A DNA stretch of 64,000 nucleotides from CAYWOS01 sp964459985 (GCA_964459985.1 CAYWOS010000003.1:53310-117309); one strand, 5' to 3'. Numbered from the stretch's first letter, positions 25,014 to 34,912 are shown. Translations and numbers: made by a program. Notes: generated from the letters alone by a model not told the origin.

Positions 25014-27014
25014 ATGAAAAAGGTTTTCGCGGCCGCGCTGTCTCTGCTGCTCCTGTGCGCGTGCGCCGCGCCCGTTTTCGCTTCGGCGGAGGACGCCGGC
25101 AATGCGGTCGCGGTGGGCAGCTATAACGGTCAGGCGCTCTATTTCACGGATTTCACCAACTGCGCTTTCGGCAGCTGGATCTGCGAGGACGGCGTGATGC
25201 GCGCTTCCGAGCTGTCCAATTTCACGCTGCTCCGGCTGGAAAAGAATCTGGGCAACACCTATACCGTCGAGTACGACGTCAAGCAGGAAGACACAAACAG
25301 CGGCTGGCAGACCATCATGACGGGCTTTGACGTGAGCGAGGGCGAAAACCTGACGCAGAGCGGCTACGTGCTTGATCTGCACAACGCAGGCGTCGGTCGC
25401 GTGATCGTGTACGGCAAGGCGAACGCGGGCGCCGACCAGCAGGGCAGCTACGCAAGCCCGTACTGCGGCTTTGATTTCTCGAAATCAACCGACTGGATTC
25501 ATGTGAAAATCGAACGCGCCGGGAACGATTTCACTGTGTCGGTCAACGACGGAACGGAAAAGACCGCGCGCTTCACGGACGGCACGCAGACGGGCGGCTA
25601 CCTGTGCCTTGGTGCCGTGGGCGATCGCGTGATTTCCTACAAAAATGTCACAGTGACCTCGACGGAGGAAATCATCAAAGCGCCCGTCGCCGCGCGCGTT
25701 CGGGCGGTCGAAGCCGAAACGATCGCGGGCGGCGGCAATACCTTTAACGGCGAGCCGATTGCCTTCAGCGAATGGCGCAGCGTGGGCTTCACCGACTGGG
25801 ACGAGCAAAACGGCATTCTCTCCCCCGTCGATCTGAACGATTTCACCTTCATCAGCTACGATCGCGCGCTCGGCGATACCTATACCATCGAACTGGACGT
25901 CAGGCAGCGCGAGGTCTCGACGGGCTGGAACACCATCATGATCGGCTTTGACGTGAACGAGGGCGAGAACCTCACCACAAGCGGGCTGACGCTCGATCTC
26001 CACAACGCGGGCGTGTGGCGCGTGATCGACTGGAAAAACGCCAACAACAACGCCGTGGCGATGGGCAATTACGGCAATCCCTTCGGCGGCACGCTCCCCT
26101 ACACCTGCACCACGCAGTGGATGCACGTCAAAATCGTGCGCGAGGGCGCGTACTACACCGTGTATGTGGACGACGGCAATCCGCAGATGTCGCGCTTTGA
26201 GACCGATCAGTTTAACGGCGGGCATCTGGTCATCAGCGCCGTGGGCAAGCGCGACGTGATGTTCAAGAACATTGCGATCAAGGATACCGTCGAGGTCGAG
26301 CTGGGCGAGCTCGCCTATCCCGAGGACATCGGCACGGCGACGTACCGCTTCGACGGCAACGCATACGGCGAATGGGTATTTGCCGATCCGACCGCGTGGA
26401 CGGCGGACGGCGCGAATTTCACGCAGACGCTGACGCAGGGAGAACAGACGGCGTATCTGGACACCGATCCCATCCGCAATTTCAGGCTCGCCTTCGATTA
26501 CGAGGTGATGTCGGAGGAAGGCGGCGCATTCGGCGTCGGATTCAGAAAAAAGCGGGGCGAAAACTCGTACAAAAAGCTCGGTCAAAGCCTGCTGTTCGAC
26601 ATGTCCGAAAAAGGCGACAAAATGACGCTCGCCGACTACACGGCAAGCGGCGGGGCGGGGATCGACGGCAAGGTGCATTTATTCGAGCCGGCGGGTCATG
26701 TCGTGGTCGAGGCGTCCGGCAATCAATTCCACGTCTGGCTGGACGACGAGCTCATCATCAACGCGCGCGACAATTCCTACGCTTTCGGCTATCTCGCTTT
26801 CTTCACGGAGAACTGCTCGGTCGAGTTTTCAGATATCGAGATCGTTTCCGATTACCTGACGACGGACGACTGCAAGCGCGTCCTTGCGGACGCCGCGATC
26901 GACGGCGGCGTCACGCCCGACACCGTCGCCGCGTACGCGGGACTGAGCGACTTCCAGAAAAGCCTGCTCCCGCGCGGCGTCCGGGAAAGCGTCGAGCGCT
27001 TCGCGGGCGAATGA
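25014..27014 (+). CDS. Secreted protein with three related lectin-like domains
   Basis: 666 residues from the ATG at 25014 (GGGAGG upstream). The signal region MKKVFAAALSLLLLCACAAP contains LCAC, a possible lipobox. Domains ~40-222 and ~242-425 share LxLxKNLGNTYTVEYDV-like strands, the GFDVSEGENLT/GFDVNEGENLT pair and LDLHNAGVxRVI; a third, more distant copy spans ~440-615 (AFDYEVMSEEGGAFGVGFRKK). They are relatives of the two domains of the upstream protein. The last ~50 residues are a helical tail. No active-site motif was seen, so substrate binding at the cell surface is the best inference. Confidence 0.82.
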   Translation: MKKVFAAALSLLLLCACAAPVFASAEDAGNAVAVGSYNGQALYFTDFTNCAFGSWICEDGVMRASELSNFTLLRLEKNLGNTYTVEYDVKQEDTNSGWQTIMTGFDVSEGENLTQSGYVLDLHNAGVGRVIVYGKANAGADQQGSYASPYCGFDFSKSTDWIHVKIERAGNDFTVSVNDGTEKTARFTDGTQTGGYLCLGAVGDRVISYKNVTVTSTEEIIKAPVAARVRAVEAETIAGGGNTFNGEPIAFSEWRSVGFTDWDEQNGILSPVDLNDFTFISYDRALGDTYTIELDVRQREVSTGWNTIMIGFDVNEGENLTTSGLTLDLHNAGVWRVIDWKNANNNAVAMGNYGNPFGGTLPYTCTTQWMHVKIVREGAYYTVYVDDGNPQMSRFETDQFNGGHLVISAVGKRDVMFKNIAIKDTVEVELGELAYPEDIGTATYRFDGNAYGEWVFADPTAWTADGANFTQTLTQGEQTAYLDTDPIRNFRLAFDYEVMSEEGGAFGVGFRKKRGENSYKKLGQSLLFDMSEKGDKMTLADYTASGGAGIDGKVHLFEPAGHVVVEASGNQFHVWLDDELIINARDNSYAFGYLAFFTENCSVEFSDIEIVSDYLTTDDCKRVLADAAIDGGVTPDTVAAYAGLSDFQKSLLPRGVRESVERFAGE

Positions 27015-27043
27015 CCGCGCCGATCAAAAGAGAAACGGGGAAT

Positions 27044-29104
27044 ATGATGATGAAAACCACGTTGACGGCGCTGCTCGCGCTGGCGATCCTGCTGACGCCC
27101 CTGTGCGGCCGCGCAACGGAAAAGGAGACCGGGTTGTCGGGCGTTTCGCTCACGTTCACGGACGACGACAGGTTCGCCGTCTCCCGCGCGCTCGCGCGCG
27201 AACTGCTCGGCACGTTTGAAACGGAGCCGCCCTTTGATTTCCTGTACGGCGGCAAGCGCTTTTCCGATTCCGTCGGCGATTGGCGCAGGGAAATAACGCG
27301 CGGCGACGGCACGCTGTACGTCGAGTATACCAAAAACAAAACGACCGTCAGCGCGCGCTACGAAGTTTTCAACGATACCGGCGCGATCGAATGGTCGATC
27401 AGAATCAGGAACGACGGCACGGCCGACAGCCCCGTCATCAGCCGGTTCAACACGCTGGACATTTCCTTCCCCACCAAGGGCAACACCAAGCTCATGAGCG
27501 CCAAGGGCGGCAACGCGCTGGCAGACGATTTTATGCCCAGCACCGTGCGGCTCAAAAACGGCGACACGGAAACGCTCGCCTGCAACGGCGGGCGCTCCTC
27601 CTCGGGCGTTCTCCCCTACTTCAATCTCCACACCGCCAAGGACAAGGGCTACATCGTGGGCATCGGCTGGTCGGGGCAGTGGGAGGCGGCGTGCGACAAA
27701 CAGGACGGGCAGGTGCGCGTCACGGCGGGCATGACCGATTCCAATTTCTATCTCATGCCCGGCGAGGACGTGATGCAGCCCTCCACGCTTCTGATTCCAT
27801 GGGAGGGCGAACCGCAGGACGCGCAGAACGAGCTGAGGCGGCACATGCTGATGCACCACACCCCGAGACAGGCGGACGGCTCGCTCCCGCTCGGTCCCGT
27901 TTCCTTCGGCGCGTGGGGCGGCAGCGACGCGCAGACGCATTTGGACAACATCAAAGCCGTCACCAACAAAAAGATGGGCTACGACGTCTACTGGATCGAC
28001 GCGGGCTGGTCGGGCAGCGAAAGCGAGATCAGCCTCAACACCTTCGACGACGTATGGTACCGCAACGCGGGCAACTGGCGCGTCGTGCCCTCGCTGTATC
28101 CTCAGGGCATGCGGCAGGTCGCCGACGCCGCGCGCAACGCGGGCATGGGAATGCTGCTCTGGTTTGAGCCAGAGCGGGCGTACGCGGGGACGGACATGGT
28201 TCGGCAGCACGCGAAATGGCTCCTGTCGAGCAATCAGAACGCGAACAATTTCATCTTCAACCTCGGCAATCCCGAGGCGCGGGCGTGGCTGACCGCTTAC
28301 GTGTCCTCGCTCATTCAGGAATACGGCGTCAATGTGTACCGGCAGGATTTCAACATCGAGCCGCTCGCGTACTGGCGTCAGAAGGACGCGTCCACGCGCC
28401 GGGGCGTGACCGAAATGAAATACATCGAAGGGCTGTATCTCTATTGGGACGGGCTGTTGGCGGCCTGCCCGGGGCTGTTGATCGACAACTGCGCCTCGGG
28501 CGGCAGACGGCTTGATTTCATGGCGCTCTCGCGCTCGGTTTCGCTGTTCCGCAGCGATTACGCCTGCTACGCCGATACGTCCACGGGCGAGGGCAATCAG
28601 ATGGAAGTCTACGGGCTGAACTATTGGCTGCCCATTACGGGCACAACCTCGATGGGCAAAACGGACGCCTACAACTTCCGCTCGACCTACGGCTTCGCCA
28701 TGCAGACGCCCAACACCATCTCGCAGTACAGGGCGCAGAGAACGCTCATCGAGGAGTTCAGGCGCGCGCGCCTCTACTTCTACGGCGATTACTACCCGCT
28801 CGTCGCGTGCACCGGGGAAATCGACGATTGGTTCGCCTATCAGATGCACCGCACCGATCTTGACGAGGGCTTTGTCTGCGCCTTCCGCAGGCTTCGCGCC
28901 GAGGACGACCGCCAGACGCTTTTCCTGTCCGGACTGACGCCCGACGCCGCGTACAGGCTCACCCTGTCCGATCCCGAGGAGGAAAAGGAAGGCGGCGAAA
29001 CCCTGACGATGACGGGGCGGGAGCTGATGGAAGACGGATTCACCGTCGTGATTGACAGAACGAAAAGCAGCGCGCTGTATTTCTACGAACCGATTAACCC
29101 GTAA
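27044..29104 (+). CDS. Secreted GH36 alpha-galactosidase-like enzyme
   Basis: 686 residues; three adjacent in-frame ATGs at 27044-27052, the first chosen for spacing from ACGGGG. The signal peptide MKTTLTALLALAILLTPLCG indicates export. The GH36/GH27 clan-D barrel is clear: MGYDVYWIDAGWSG, GMLLWFEPERA, NVYRQDFNIEPL with the nucleophile Asp, LIDNCASGGRRLDF and LFRSDYACYADT with the acid/base Asp. It would release alpha-galactosyl (or alpha-N-acetylgalactosaminyl or similar) residues outside the membrane. A second GH36 without a signal peptide ends the operon, giving one extracytoplasmic and one cytoplasmic enzyme. Confidence 0.9.
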   Translation: MMMKTTLTALLALAILLTPLCGRATEKETGLSGVSLTFTDDDRFAVSRALARELLGTFETEPPFDFLYGGKRFSDSVGDWRREITRGDGTLYVEYTKNKTTVSARYEVFNDTGAIEWSIRIRNDGTADSPVISRFNTLDISFPTKGNTKLMSAKGGNALADDFMPSTVRLKNGDTETLACNGGRSSSGVLPYFNLHTAKDKGYIVGIGWSGQWEAACDKQDGQVRVTAGMTDSNFYLMPGEDVMQPSTLLIPWEGEPQDAQNELRRHMLMHHTPRQADGSLPLGPVSFGAWGGSDAQTHLDNIKAVTNKKMGYDVYWIDAGWSGSESEISLNTFDDVWYRNAGNWRVVPSLYPQGMRQVADAARNAGMGMLLWFEPERAYAGTDMVRQHAKWLLSSNQNANNFIFNLGNPEARAWLTAYVSSLIQEYGVNVYRQDFNIEPLAYWRQKDASTRRGVTEMKYIEGLYLYWDGLLAACPGLLIDNCASGGRRLDFMALSRSVSLFRSDYACYADTSTGEGNQMEVYGLNYWLPITGTTSMGKTDAYNFRSTYGFAMQTPNTISQYRAQRTLIEEFRRARLYFYGDYYPLVACTGEIDDWFAYQMHRTDLDEGFVCAFRRLRAEDDRQTLFLSGLTPDAAYRLTLSDPEEEKEGGETLTMTGRELMEDGFTVVIDRTKSSALYFYEPINP

Positions 29105-29128
29105 TCGGCGACCATCAAGGAGGAAATT

Positions 29129-30688
29129 ATGAAGAAATCTTTCAAACGACTGATCGCGCTCGCGCTGTTCGCCGCGATGCTCCTCCCGCTCGCGGGGCCC
29201 GTCCGCGCGGCGCGGGCGGACGCCGAAGACCCCTATGCGGCGCTTGATTTGAGCAAGAAAATCATGATCGACGTAATGACGTTCGACACGGGCGAAGCCG
29301 ACCCGAACAGCCAGAACGACCGGATCAAGAAATTCATCGAGGAAAAGTTCAACTGCACCTTCAACGTCAGCACCGTCACCTACGGCACGACGTATCTGGA
29401 AAAACTGCAGGTCGTCATCGCCGGCGGCGAGTATCCCGATCTGTTCAAATCCATGTGGGCGGACAACATCAAATTGTACTACGAGGACGAAATCATCGTT
29501 AACATGGACGAACTGGCGGACAGGAACCATTTTGACAACCTCAAAGCATACCTGAACGAAGCGCGCGCCTACCAGAACCTGACGGCGTTCGACGGTCAGT
29601 TCTACGCCGTGCCCATGAAGATCGGCGTCTACCAGCACGGGCTGTGGTACAGGAAAGATTGGCTCGATCGGCTGGGACTCAATGTGCCGACCACGCTGGA
29701 CGAGTTCTACGCCGTCGCCAAGGCGTTCAAGGAAGCCGATTTGGACGGCATGAACGCCTACGGCTTCTCGGCCGATTCCTCCTGGTGGCTCAACCATTTC
29801 CACTGCATGTTCACCGGCTCGTGGGATTACAAGCTCATGGCGGACGGCACAGTGCAGCATTACCGCGCGCTGGACGAAATGAAGGACGCCTACGCGTTCT
29901 GGGCGAACATGTACAAGGAAGGCGTCCTCGATCAGTCCATCTGCACCGGCACCAACGCGCGCGAGCTGTTCGTTTCGGGGCGAACGGGCATGATGATGCG
30001 CGACTGCTACGCCAAGGATATCCAGTATGTTATGGATCAGCTCAAGGAAATCAACCCGTCCGCCGAGGTGGGCATCATGCTCCTGCCCGCCGGCCCGCTC
30101 GGCTCGCATCAGATCACCGGCACGCCGTATCTGGACTACACCACCATTTCCACGACGGCGAAGGACCCCGACCGCATCGCCGCGATTCTGGACTATATCC
30201 TGTCCGAGGACGGGCAGCGCCTGCTGCGCGACGGCATTGAAGGCGTGCATTACACGAAGAAAGCCGACGGCACGATCGTCAAGAACAAGCAGGAGTATGA
30301 AAAGGACAAGTTCGGCACGGGCGATTACGGCGCGCACTGGATGATGAGTCTGGTCTATTCCGACCCGTATTACGTGCCGGACGACTACGAGTACATGACA
30401 TTCTTCACCGAGACCTCGACGCGGCTGGAAAGCCTGCTGGCAACCGATTACTTCGTTACCGCGTTCGCGCCGCTGGACGGCTACGCGTCCCGGGTGACCG
30501 AACGGTATTTGTCCAAGTTCAACGAGCTTTACAATCAATTCGACCAGCGCTTCATCATGGGCGAGCTCGAAGTGAACGACGAGAACTGGCAGCTCTGGAA
30601 AGACACCATCGAAAGCGCGGCGCATTACAGCGATCTCGTCGCCGACTGGACCAAGGCGTACAACGCCTATCTCGACGCGCAGCAATAA
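29129..30688 (+). CDS. ABC transporter solute-binding protein (LplA/YtcQ type)
   Basis: 519 residues; start at 29129 with AAGGAGG. The signal peptide MKKSFKRLIALALFAAMLLP ends VRAARA without a lipobox Cys. Typical of the long (>500) CUT1 binding proteins that work with LplB/LplC permeases: IKKFIEEKFNCTFNVSTVTYG, GGEYPDLFKSMWADN, WYRKDWLDRLGLNVPTTLDE, ILSEDGQRLLRDGIEGVHY. It captures an oligosaccharide for the two permeases directly downstream; no ATPase gene accompanies them. A perfect GC-rich hairpin separates it from the permease genes. Confidence 0.93.
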   Translation: MKKSFKRLIALALFAAMLLPLAGPVRAARADAEDPYAALDLSKKIMIDVMTFDTGEADPNSQNDRIKKFIEEKFNCTFNVSTVTYGTTYLEKLQVVIAGGEYPDLFKSMWADNIKLYYEDEIIVNMDELADRNHFDNLKAYLNEARAYQNLTAFDGQFYAVPMKIGVYQHGLWYRKDWLDRLGLNVPTTLDEFYAVAKAFKEADLDGMNAYGFSADSSWWLNHFHCMFTGSWDYKLMADGTVQHYRALDEMKDAYAFWANMYKEGVLDQSICTGTNARELFVSGRTGMMMRDCYAKDIQYVMDQLKEINPSAEVGIMLLPAGPLGSHQITGTPYLDYTTISTTAKDPDRIAAILDYILSEDGQRLLRDGIEGVHYTKKADGTIVKNKQEYEKDKFGTGDYGAHWMMSLVYSDPYYVPDDYEYMTFFTETSTRLESLLATDYFVTAFAPLDGYASRVTERYLSKFNELYNQFDQRFIMGELEVNDENWQLWKDTIESAAHYSDLVADWTKAYNAYLDAQQ

Positions 30689-30699
30689 ACGCTGATCGC

Positions 30700-30733
30700 G
30701 CCGGCGCGGCGGGCAAACAAACGCCGCGCCGGC
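30700..30733 (+). other. Intercistronic hairpin between binding protein and permease genes
   Basis: GCCGGCGCGGCG (30700-30711) pairs perfectly with CGCCGCGCCGGC (30722-30733) around a ten-base loop GGCAAACAAA. There is no T-tract. The position, after the binding-protein gene and just before the permease ribosome site, matches the malE-malF kind of element that favours binding-protein expression over permease. Confidence 0.75.
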
Positions 30734-30748
30734 ATGACGGAGGATAAC

Positions 30749-31684
30749 GTGACAATAACCTTGAAACGCAGCGAAAGGCGCTCGGTATCGGTGCGGAAGC
30801 GCTACGGCGCGTACTACGCGATGGTGGTTCCGCTCCTTGTCTATCTGATCGTGTTCTGCTATCTGCCGATGGCGGGCACGGTGATGGCGTTCCAGAACTT
30901 CCGCCCCGCGCGCGGATTTTTCCGCAGCGAGTGGGTCGGGCTGGAAAACTTCGTCATGGTGTTCGAGGACAGCATGTTTTACAGCCGGCTGAGAAACACC
31001 GTCGTCATCAGCGTGCTCAAGATCCTTTTCACCGCGCCCGCGCCCATCGTCCTCGCCCTCATGCTCAACGAACTGCGCAATCGGGCGTTCAAAAGGACGA
31101 TTCAAACGATTATCTACATGCCGCGCTTCATTTCGTGGGTCGTGCTGGCATCGATTATCCGCGCGCTGCTCAACGTGCAGAACGGACCGCTCAACACGCT
31201 GATGATGAATCTGGGGCTGCAGGACGCGCCCGTTCTGTATATGGGCTCCAAAGCGCTGTTCCGTTCCATTCTGGTGATCTCGGAAGTCTGGAAAACCGTC
31301 GGCTGGAGCACGATCATCTATCTCTCGGCGCTGACCGCCATCAGCCCGAACTACTATGAAGCGGCCGAATTGGACGGCGCGGGCAGGTTCATGAAAATGT
31401 GGTATATCACGCTGCCCTTCATCAAGCCGACCTTCATGGTCCTAATCATCCTGTCGATGGGCGGCATCTTGAGCGCGGGCTTTGATCAGGTGTACGCGCT
31501 GGCGAACACGGCGGTGCTCGAGGTGGGCGACATCATCGACACATACGTCTACCGGCGCGGGCTTGCCGAGAACAATTTCAGCTACGCGGCGGCGGTCGGG
31601 CTGTTCAAGAGCGTCGTGAGCGTCCTGCTGGTCAGCGCCGCCAATTATCTGGCGCGCAAGACCGAGAACGAAACGCTGTTCTGA
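30749..31684 (+). CDS. ABC transporter permease, LplB-type
   Basis: 311 residues from the GTG at 30749, which has ACGGAGG six bases upstream; the in-frame ATG at 30734 lies before that ribosome site and against the 3' arm of the hairpin, so GTG is preferred. Six predicted membrane helices begin at YYAMVVPLLVYLIVFCYLP. The permease EAA loop is EAAELDGAGRFMKMWYITLP. The N-terminus and RGFFRSEWVGLENFVMVFED segment are typical of LplB proteins. Imports the sugar delivered by the 29129 binding protein, with LplC and a shared ATPase. Confidence 0.93.
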   Translation: MTITLKRSERRSVSVRKRYGAYYAMVVPLLVYLIVFCYLPMAGTVMAFQNFRPARGFFRSEWVGLENFVMVFEDSMFYSRLRNTVVISVLKILFTAPAPIVLALMLNELRNRAFKRTIQTIIYMPRFISWVVLASIIRALLNVQNGPLNTLMMNLGLQDAPVLYMGSKALFRSILVISEVWKTVGWSTIIYLSALTAISPNYYEAAELDGAGRFMKMWYITLPFIKPTFMVLIILSMGGILSAGFDQVYALANTAVLEVGDIIDTYVYRRGLAENNFSYAAAVGLFKSVVSVLLVSAANYLARKTENETLF

Positions 31685-31700
31685 CAGAGGGAGGCGCAAT

Positions 31701-32582
31701 ATGGTCAATATCAACGAATCGCCCCGCAGGAAAAGCAAAATCGGCGTCTTTACGGTGGTCAACGGATTCTTCCTGATCCTTGCCGCCGTCATCATGCTGT
31801 ACCCCTTCTGGTATGTCGTCACCGGTTCGCTGATGCGGACGAGCGAGTCCATCGTCAACATCTTTCATCTTTACACGCGCACCCCTTCGCTGGACGCCTA
31901 TCGGAGCGTCTTTGCTTCGTACAATATCGGAATGCACTTCGCCGCCAGCGCGTACTCCTCTTTCATCGGCATGATCGCCAGCCTGTTCTGTACGACGATC
32001 GCGGCGTACGCGCTTTCGCGCGCCGAAATGCCGGGCCGGAAAGCGATCATGCGGCTGGTGCTGGGCGCGATGCTGTTCAACGGCGGTCTGATTCCGACGT
32101 ACATGGTCGTCAGAACGCTGCGCATGATCAACACGTGGGAAGCGCTGTACGTCCCCGGATTGGTCAACCTGTTCTACATGATCATCATGCGCACGTATTT
32201 TCACGGAGTCTCGGAAGACCTGCTCGACGCCGCGCGCATCGACGGCGCGGGCGAATGGCGGATTCTCACGCGCATCGTGCTGCCCACTTCTCTCCCCATC
32301 CTCGCCACCATCGCGCTGTTCTATCTCGTGGATCGCTGGAACGATTTGATGAGCGGCATCATCTACATCAACGACGTGAACAAGCAGCCCCTGCAGGCGA
32401 TGCTGTTCAGGATCATCAACGCCAATACCTCGACGGTCTCCTCGACGTCCTCGTCCAAGGTCAACACCGAGATTACAGGTCACGCGGCGACGGTGCTGAC
32501 CATGCTGCCCATCCTCTGCGTGTATCCGTTTTTACAGCGCTATTTTGTCACCGGCATGATGGTCGGTTCTTTAAAAGACTGA
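31701..32582 (+). CDS. ABC transporter permease, LplC-type
   Basis: 293 residues; start at 31701 after GGGAGG. Membrane helices include VVNGFFLILAAVIMLYPFWYV and the coupling loop DAARIDGAGEWRILTRIVLP. The segment LVDRWNDLMSGIIYINDVNK and the ending YPFLQRYFVTGMMVGSLKD are hallmarks of LplC/YtcP permeases. Partner of the preceding LplB-type protein; 16 bp gaps on both sides mark one transcript with the final GH36 gene. Confidence 0.93.
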   Translation: MVNINESPRRKSKIGVFTVVNGFFLILAAVIMLYPFWYVVTGSLMRTSESIVNIFHLYTRTPSLDAYRSVFASYNIGMHFAASAYSSFIGMIASLFCTTIAAYALSRAEMPGRKAIMRLVLGAMLFNGGLIPTYMVVRTLRMINTWEALYVPGLVNLFYMIIMRTYFHGVSEDLLDAARIDGAGEWRILTRIVLPTSLPILATIALFYLVDRWNDLMSGIIYINDVNKQPLQAMLFRIINANTSTVSSTSSSKVNTEITGHAATVLTMLPILCVYPFLQRYFVTGMMVGSLKD

Positions 32583-32598
32583 ACGGAGGGCGAAACGC

Positions 32599-34725
32599 AT
32601 GACGGCATCCGCGCGAAAGACATCGGACGCGGGCGTCCGGATTTCATCCGGGCTGACGCTTTACGACGAGAAATTCATCGGCGGCAGGCTAGTGTCGCGG
32701 TATATCAGCGCCTGCGGGCAGATCACGCCGGAAATGCATCTGCCCGACGGCCTGTTTGAAAGCGACGAACCGACGTTTACGCTGACCGTGGCGGGCGAAG
32801 CGATCGACGGCAACTGGCGTCTCGCGCGCGTCGAGGCGGACGGAAACGCGGCGCGCGTCGTCATGACGCACGCGAAATACCCCGTCGAAGTCGCCGTATC
32901 GTCCGTCGCGGACGGAACGGGCTGGATCACGCGGACGCTGACGATCACAAACATCGGCGACGCCGCGCTGCCCCTTGACGAAGTCGCGCCATTCGGAGGC
33001 GTCGCTTTCCGTCATGTCTTTGACAACGGCATATTGTCCTACTCGCCCTCGGAATGCGGCGCGGACGAGGATTCGATCTACGAGATCGGCTATTCGGCGC
33101 ATCGCGCGTGGGGGCAGGAAGGCGATTTCGTCATGCATCCGCTGCGCGGCGAAGGCGTCGCGTACGACAGCGGCTTTCACGGCAGGAGCGGCTGGTCGCG
33201 TCCCGCATATGTCCTTGGCGACCGTCTGAACGGTCACCTGCTCGCCGTCGAGTTCGCGTATAGCGGGAACTGGCGAATGCGCGTGCGCCCCGACAAAACG
33301 CCGAACGGCGTGCGCGTCAGGCACGCCGTCAGCCTGTGCGCGCCGCAGGGAGAGGCGGCGCGGGTGCTCGCGCCGTCCGAGCGCGTCACGACGCCGCCCG
33401 TGCATTTCACCTATACGGCGCTCGGCATGGAGCGCCTGATCCAAAGCCGTCACGCCTTTGTGCGCGGCAGCGTGATGCCGTCGGACGATCCCATCGGCGC
33501 GGCGCTGATCGAGGCCAACCATCGCGGATACCTCTGCGACCGGGAGAGCGAGGAAGGCATCAAACGCGATATGGACATTGCGGCGCGGGCGGGCGCCGAG
33601 CTGTACGTCATCGACGCGGGATGGTTCGGCAGGTCGCCCAACCGTTGGTTTGACAACGCGGGCGACTGGTATCCCGGCGCGTGGCTGCCAAACGGGCTTG
33701 ATCCGCTGATCGAACGCGCGAAAAAGCTCGGCATGAAGTTCGGACTGTGGATGGAAATCGAGGCGGCGGGCAAAAACAGCGCGCTGCGCGAAGAGCACCC
33801 CGAGTTTCTGCTGACGCGGCGCGGCGAACCGGTCGCCGAAGGCCGCGCGCTGGATTTCGCCAATCCCGAGGTTGTCCTGTATATCGAAGAGCGGATTGCG
33901 GATGTGCTGACGCGATACCCGATTGATATGTTCCGCGTCGATCACAACCATCATCTGCTGAAGGGCGGCACGCGCGAGGCGGGCGGTTATACGGAAAACA
34001 CGCTGTGGCGGTATTATGACAACCTGTATGCTCTCTATCGCCGCCTGCGCGCGCGCTTTCCCTCGGTTTCCTTCCAGAATTGCGCGGCGGGAGGCGGCAG
34101 GCTCGATCTGGGCGCGCTGTCCTGCTTCCACCACACCGAAATATCCGATTGGGCACGTCCGCCAAGGGACATCAAAATCTTCACCGGCATCCTCGCCCAA
34201 TTGCCGCCCGAAAAACTCCTGCGCATCTGCGGCACCGAGGTCAGCGAACCCGTGCAGTCCTCCGACATGCTCGCCTCGCTGCACAGCGTCATGCAGGGCA
34301 GAATGATTCTTCGCGGGATCGCGCCCTCGCTCGAAGAGGTCAATCCCGAGCTAATGACGATCATACGGCGCGCGACCGATTTCTACAAAGCGGAGATTCG
34401 TCCCATCCTGCGCGGCGATTGCGCGGTGTTCCTGCACGCGCCGCTCAAGGGCGTTCTCGAGGCGTGGGATTGGGTCGCCAACGAGTACGCGCTGCCCGAT
34501 CAAAGCGCCGCTTTCGCGGTCGTGCAGAAGCTCTCGACCGCTCGGGAGACGGATTTTGTCCTGCGTTTCTCGGGCATCGATCCGGGCAGCCGATACGCCG
34601 TGTATTTCGACAGGAAAAACGCGCGGTGCGAGCTGCCCGGCACGGCGCTTTGCCGGGACGGACTGACGCTGTCCATGCCGCGCTGTCTTGAAACGGAATT
34701 GATCCTCGTCAAAAAGATCGGCTGA
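32599..34725 (+). CDS. Cytoplasmic GH36 alpha-galactosidase
   Basis: 708 residues, no signal peptide. N-terminal beta-supersandwich (residues ~1-290), then the barrel: YVIDAGWFGRSPNRWFDNAGDW, GLWMEIEAAGKNS, IDMFRVDHNHHLL with the nucleophile Asp, FQNCAAGGGRLDLGAL and TEISDWARP with the acid/base Asp. Length and order match bacterial GH36 enzymes. It would cleave imported galactosides after the LplBC-type transporter has delivered them. It is the last gene of the plus-strand run; a good terminator follows at 34913. Confidence 0.92.
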   Translation: MTASARKTSDAGVRISSGLTLYDEKFIGGRLVSRYISACGQITPEMHLPDGLFESDEPTFTLTVAGEAIDGNWRLARVEADGNAARVVMTHAKYPVEVAVSSVADGTGWITRTLTITNIGDAALPLDEVAPFGGVAFRHVFDNGILSYSPSECGADEDSIYEIGYSAHRAWGQEGDFVMHPLRGEGVAYDSGFHGRSGWSRPAYVLGDRLNGHLLAVEFAYSGNWRMRVRPDKTPNGVRVRHAVSLCAPQGEAARVLAPSERVTTPPVHFTYTALGMERLIQSRHAFVRGSVMPSDDPIGAALIEANHRGYLCDRESEEGIKRDMDIAARAGAELYVIDAGWFGRSPNRWFDNAGDWYPGAWLPNGLDPLIERAKKLGMKFGLWMEIEAAGKNSALREEHPEFLLTRRGEPVAEGRALDFANPEVVLYIEERIADVLTRYPIDMFRVDHNHHLLKGGTREAGGYTENTLWRYYDNLYALYRRLRARFPSVSFQNCAAGGGRLDLGALSCFHHTEISDWARPPRDIKIFTGILAQLPPEKLLRICGTEVSEPVQSSDMLASLHSVMQGRMILRGIAPSLEEVNPELMTIIRRATDFYKAEIRPILRGDCAVFLHAPLKGVLEAWDWVANEYALPDQSAAFAVVQKLSTARETDFVLRFSGIDPGSRYAVYFDRKNARCELPGTALCRDGLTLSMPRCLETELILVKKIG

Positions 34726-34912
34726 TCAAAAACGCGCAGCGCGATGTCCCGTCGGGAGGAATCATCCTGCCGCAGATATGCGTTCCCTAAAAAGAAGCCA
34801 TGGCGAACGCATGGCTGCGGCGGATGCGCCGTACAGGGAGTCGTTTTATGTGCTTGTTTTATCGCTCCGACACCTTCGGCCAGTATGATGATCTTTCTGT
34901 CGGGCAAGATAC

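Noticed and set aside
26852..31105. 1417-codon open frame on the minus strand
   Set aside because: It lies antisense to the lectin-like, GH36, binding-protein and permease genes, is very rich in Arg, Gly, Ala and Val as high-GC shadows are, and shows no recognisable domain.
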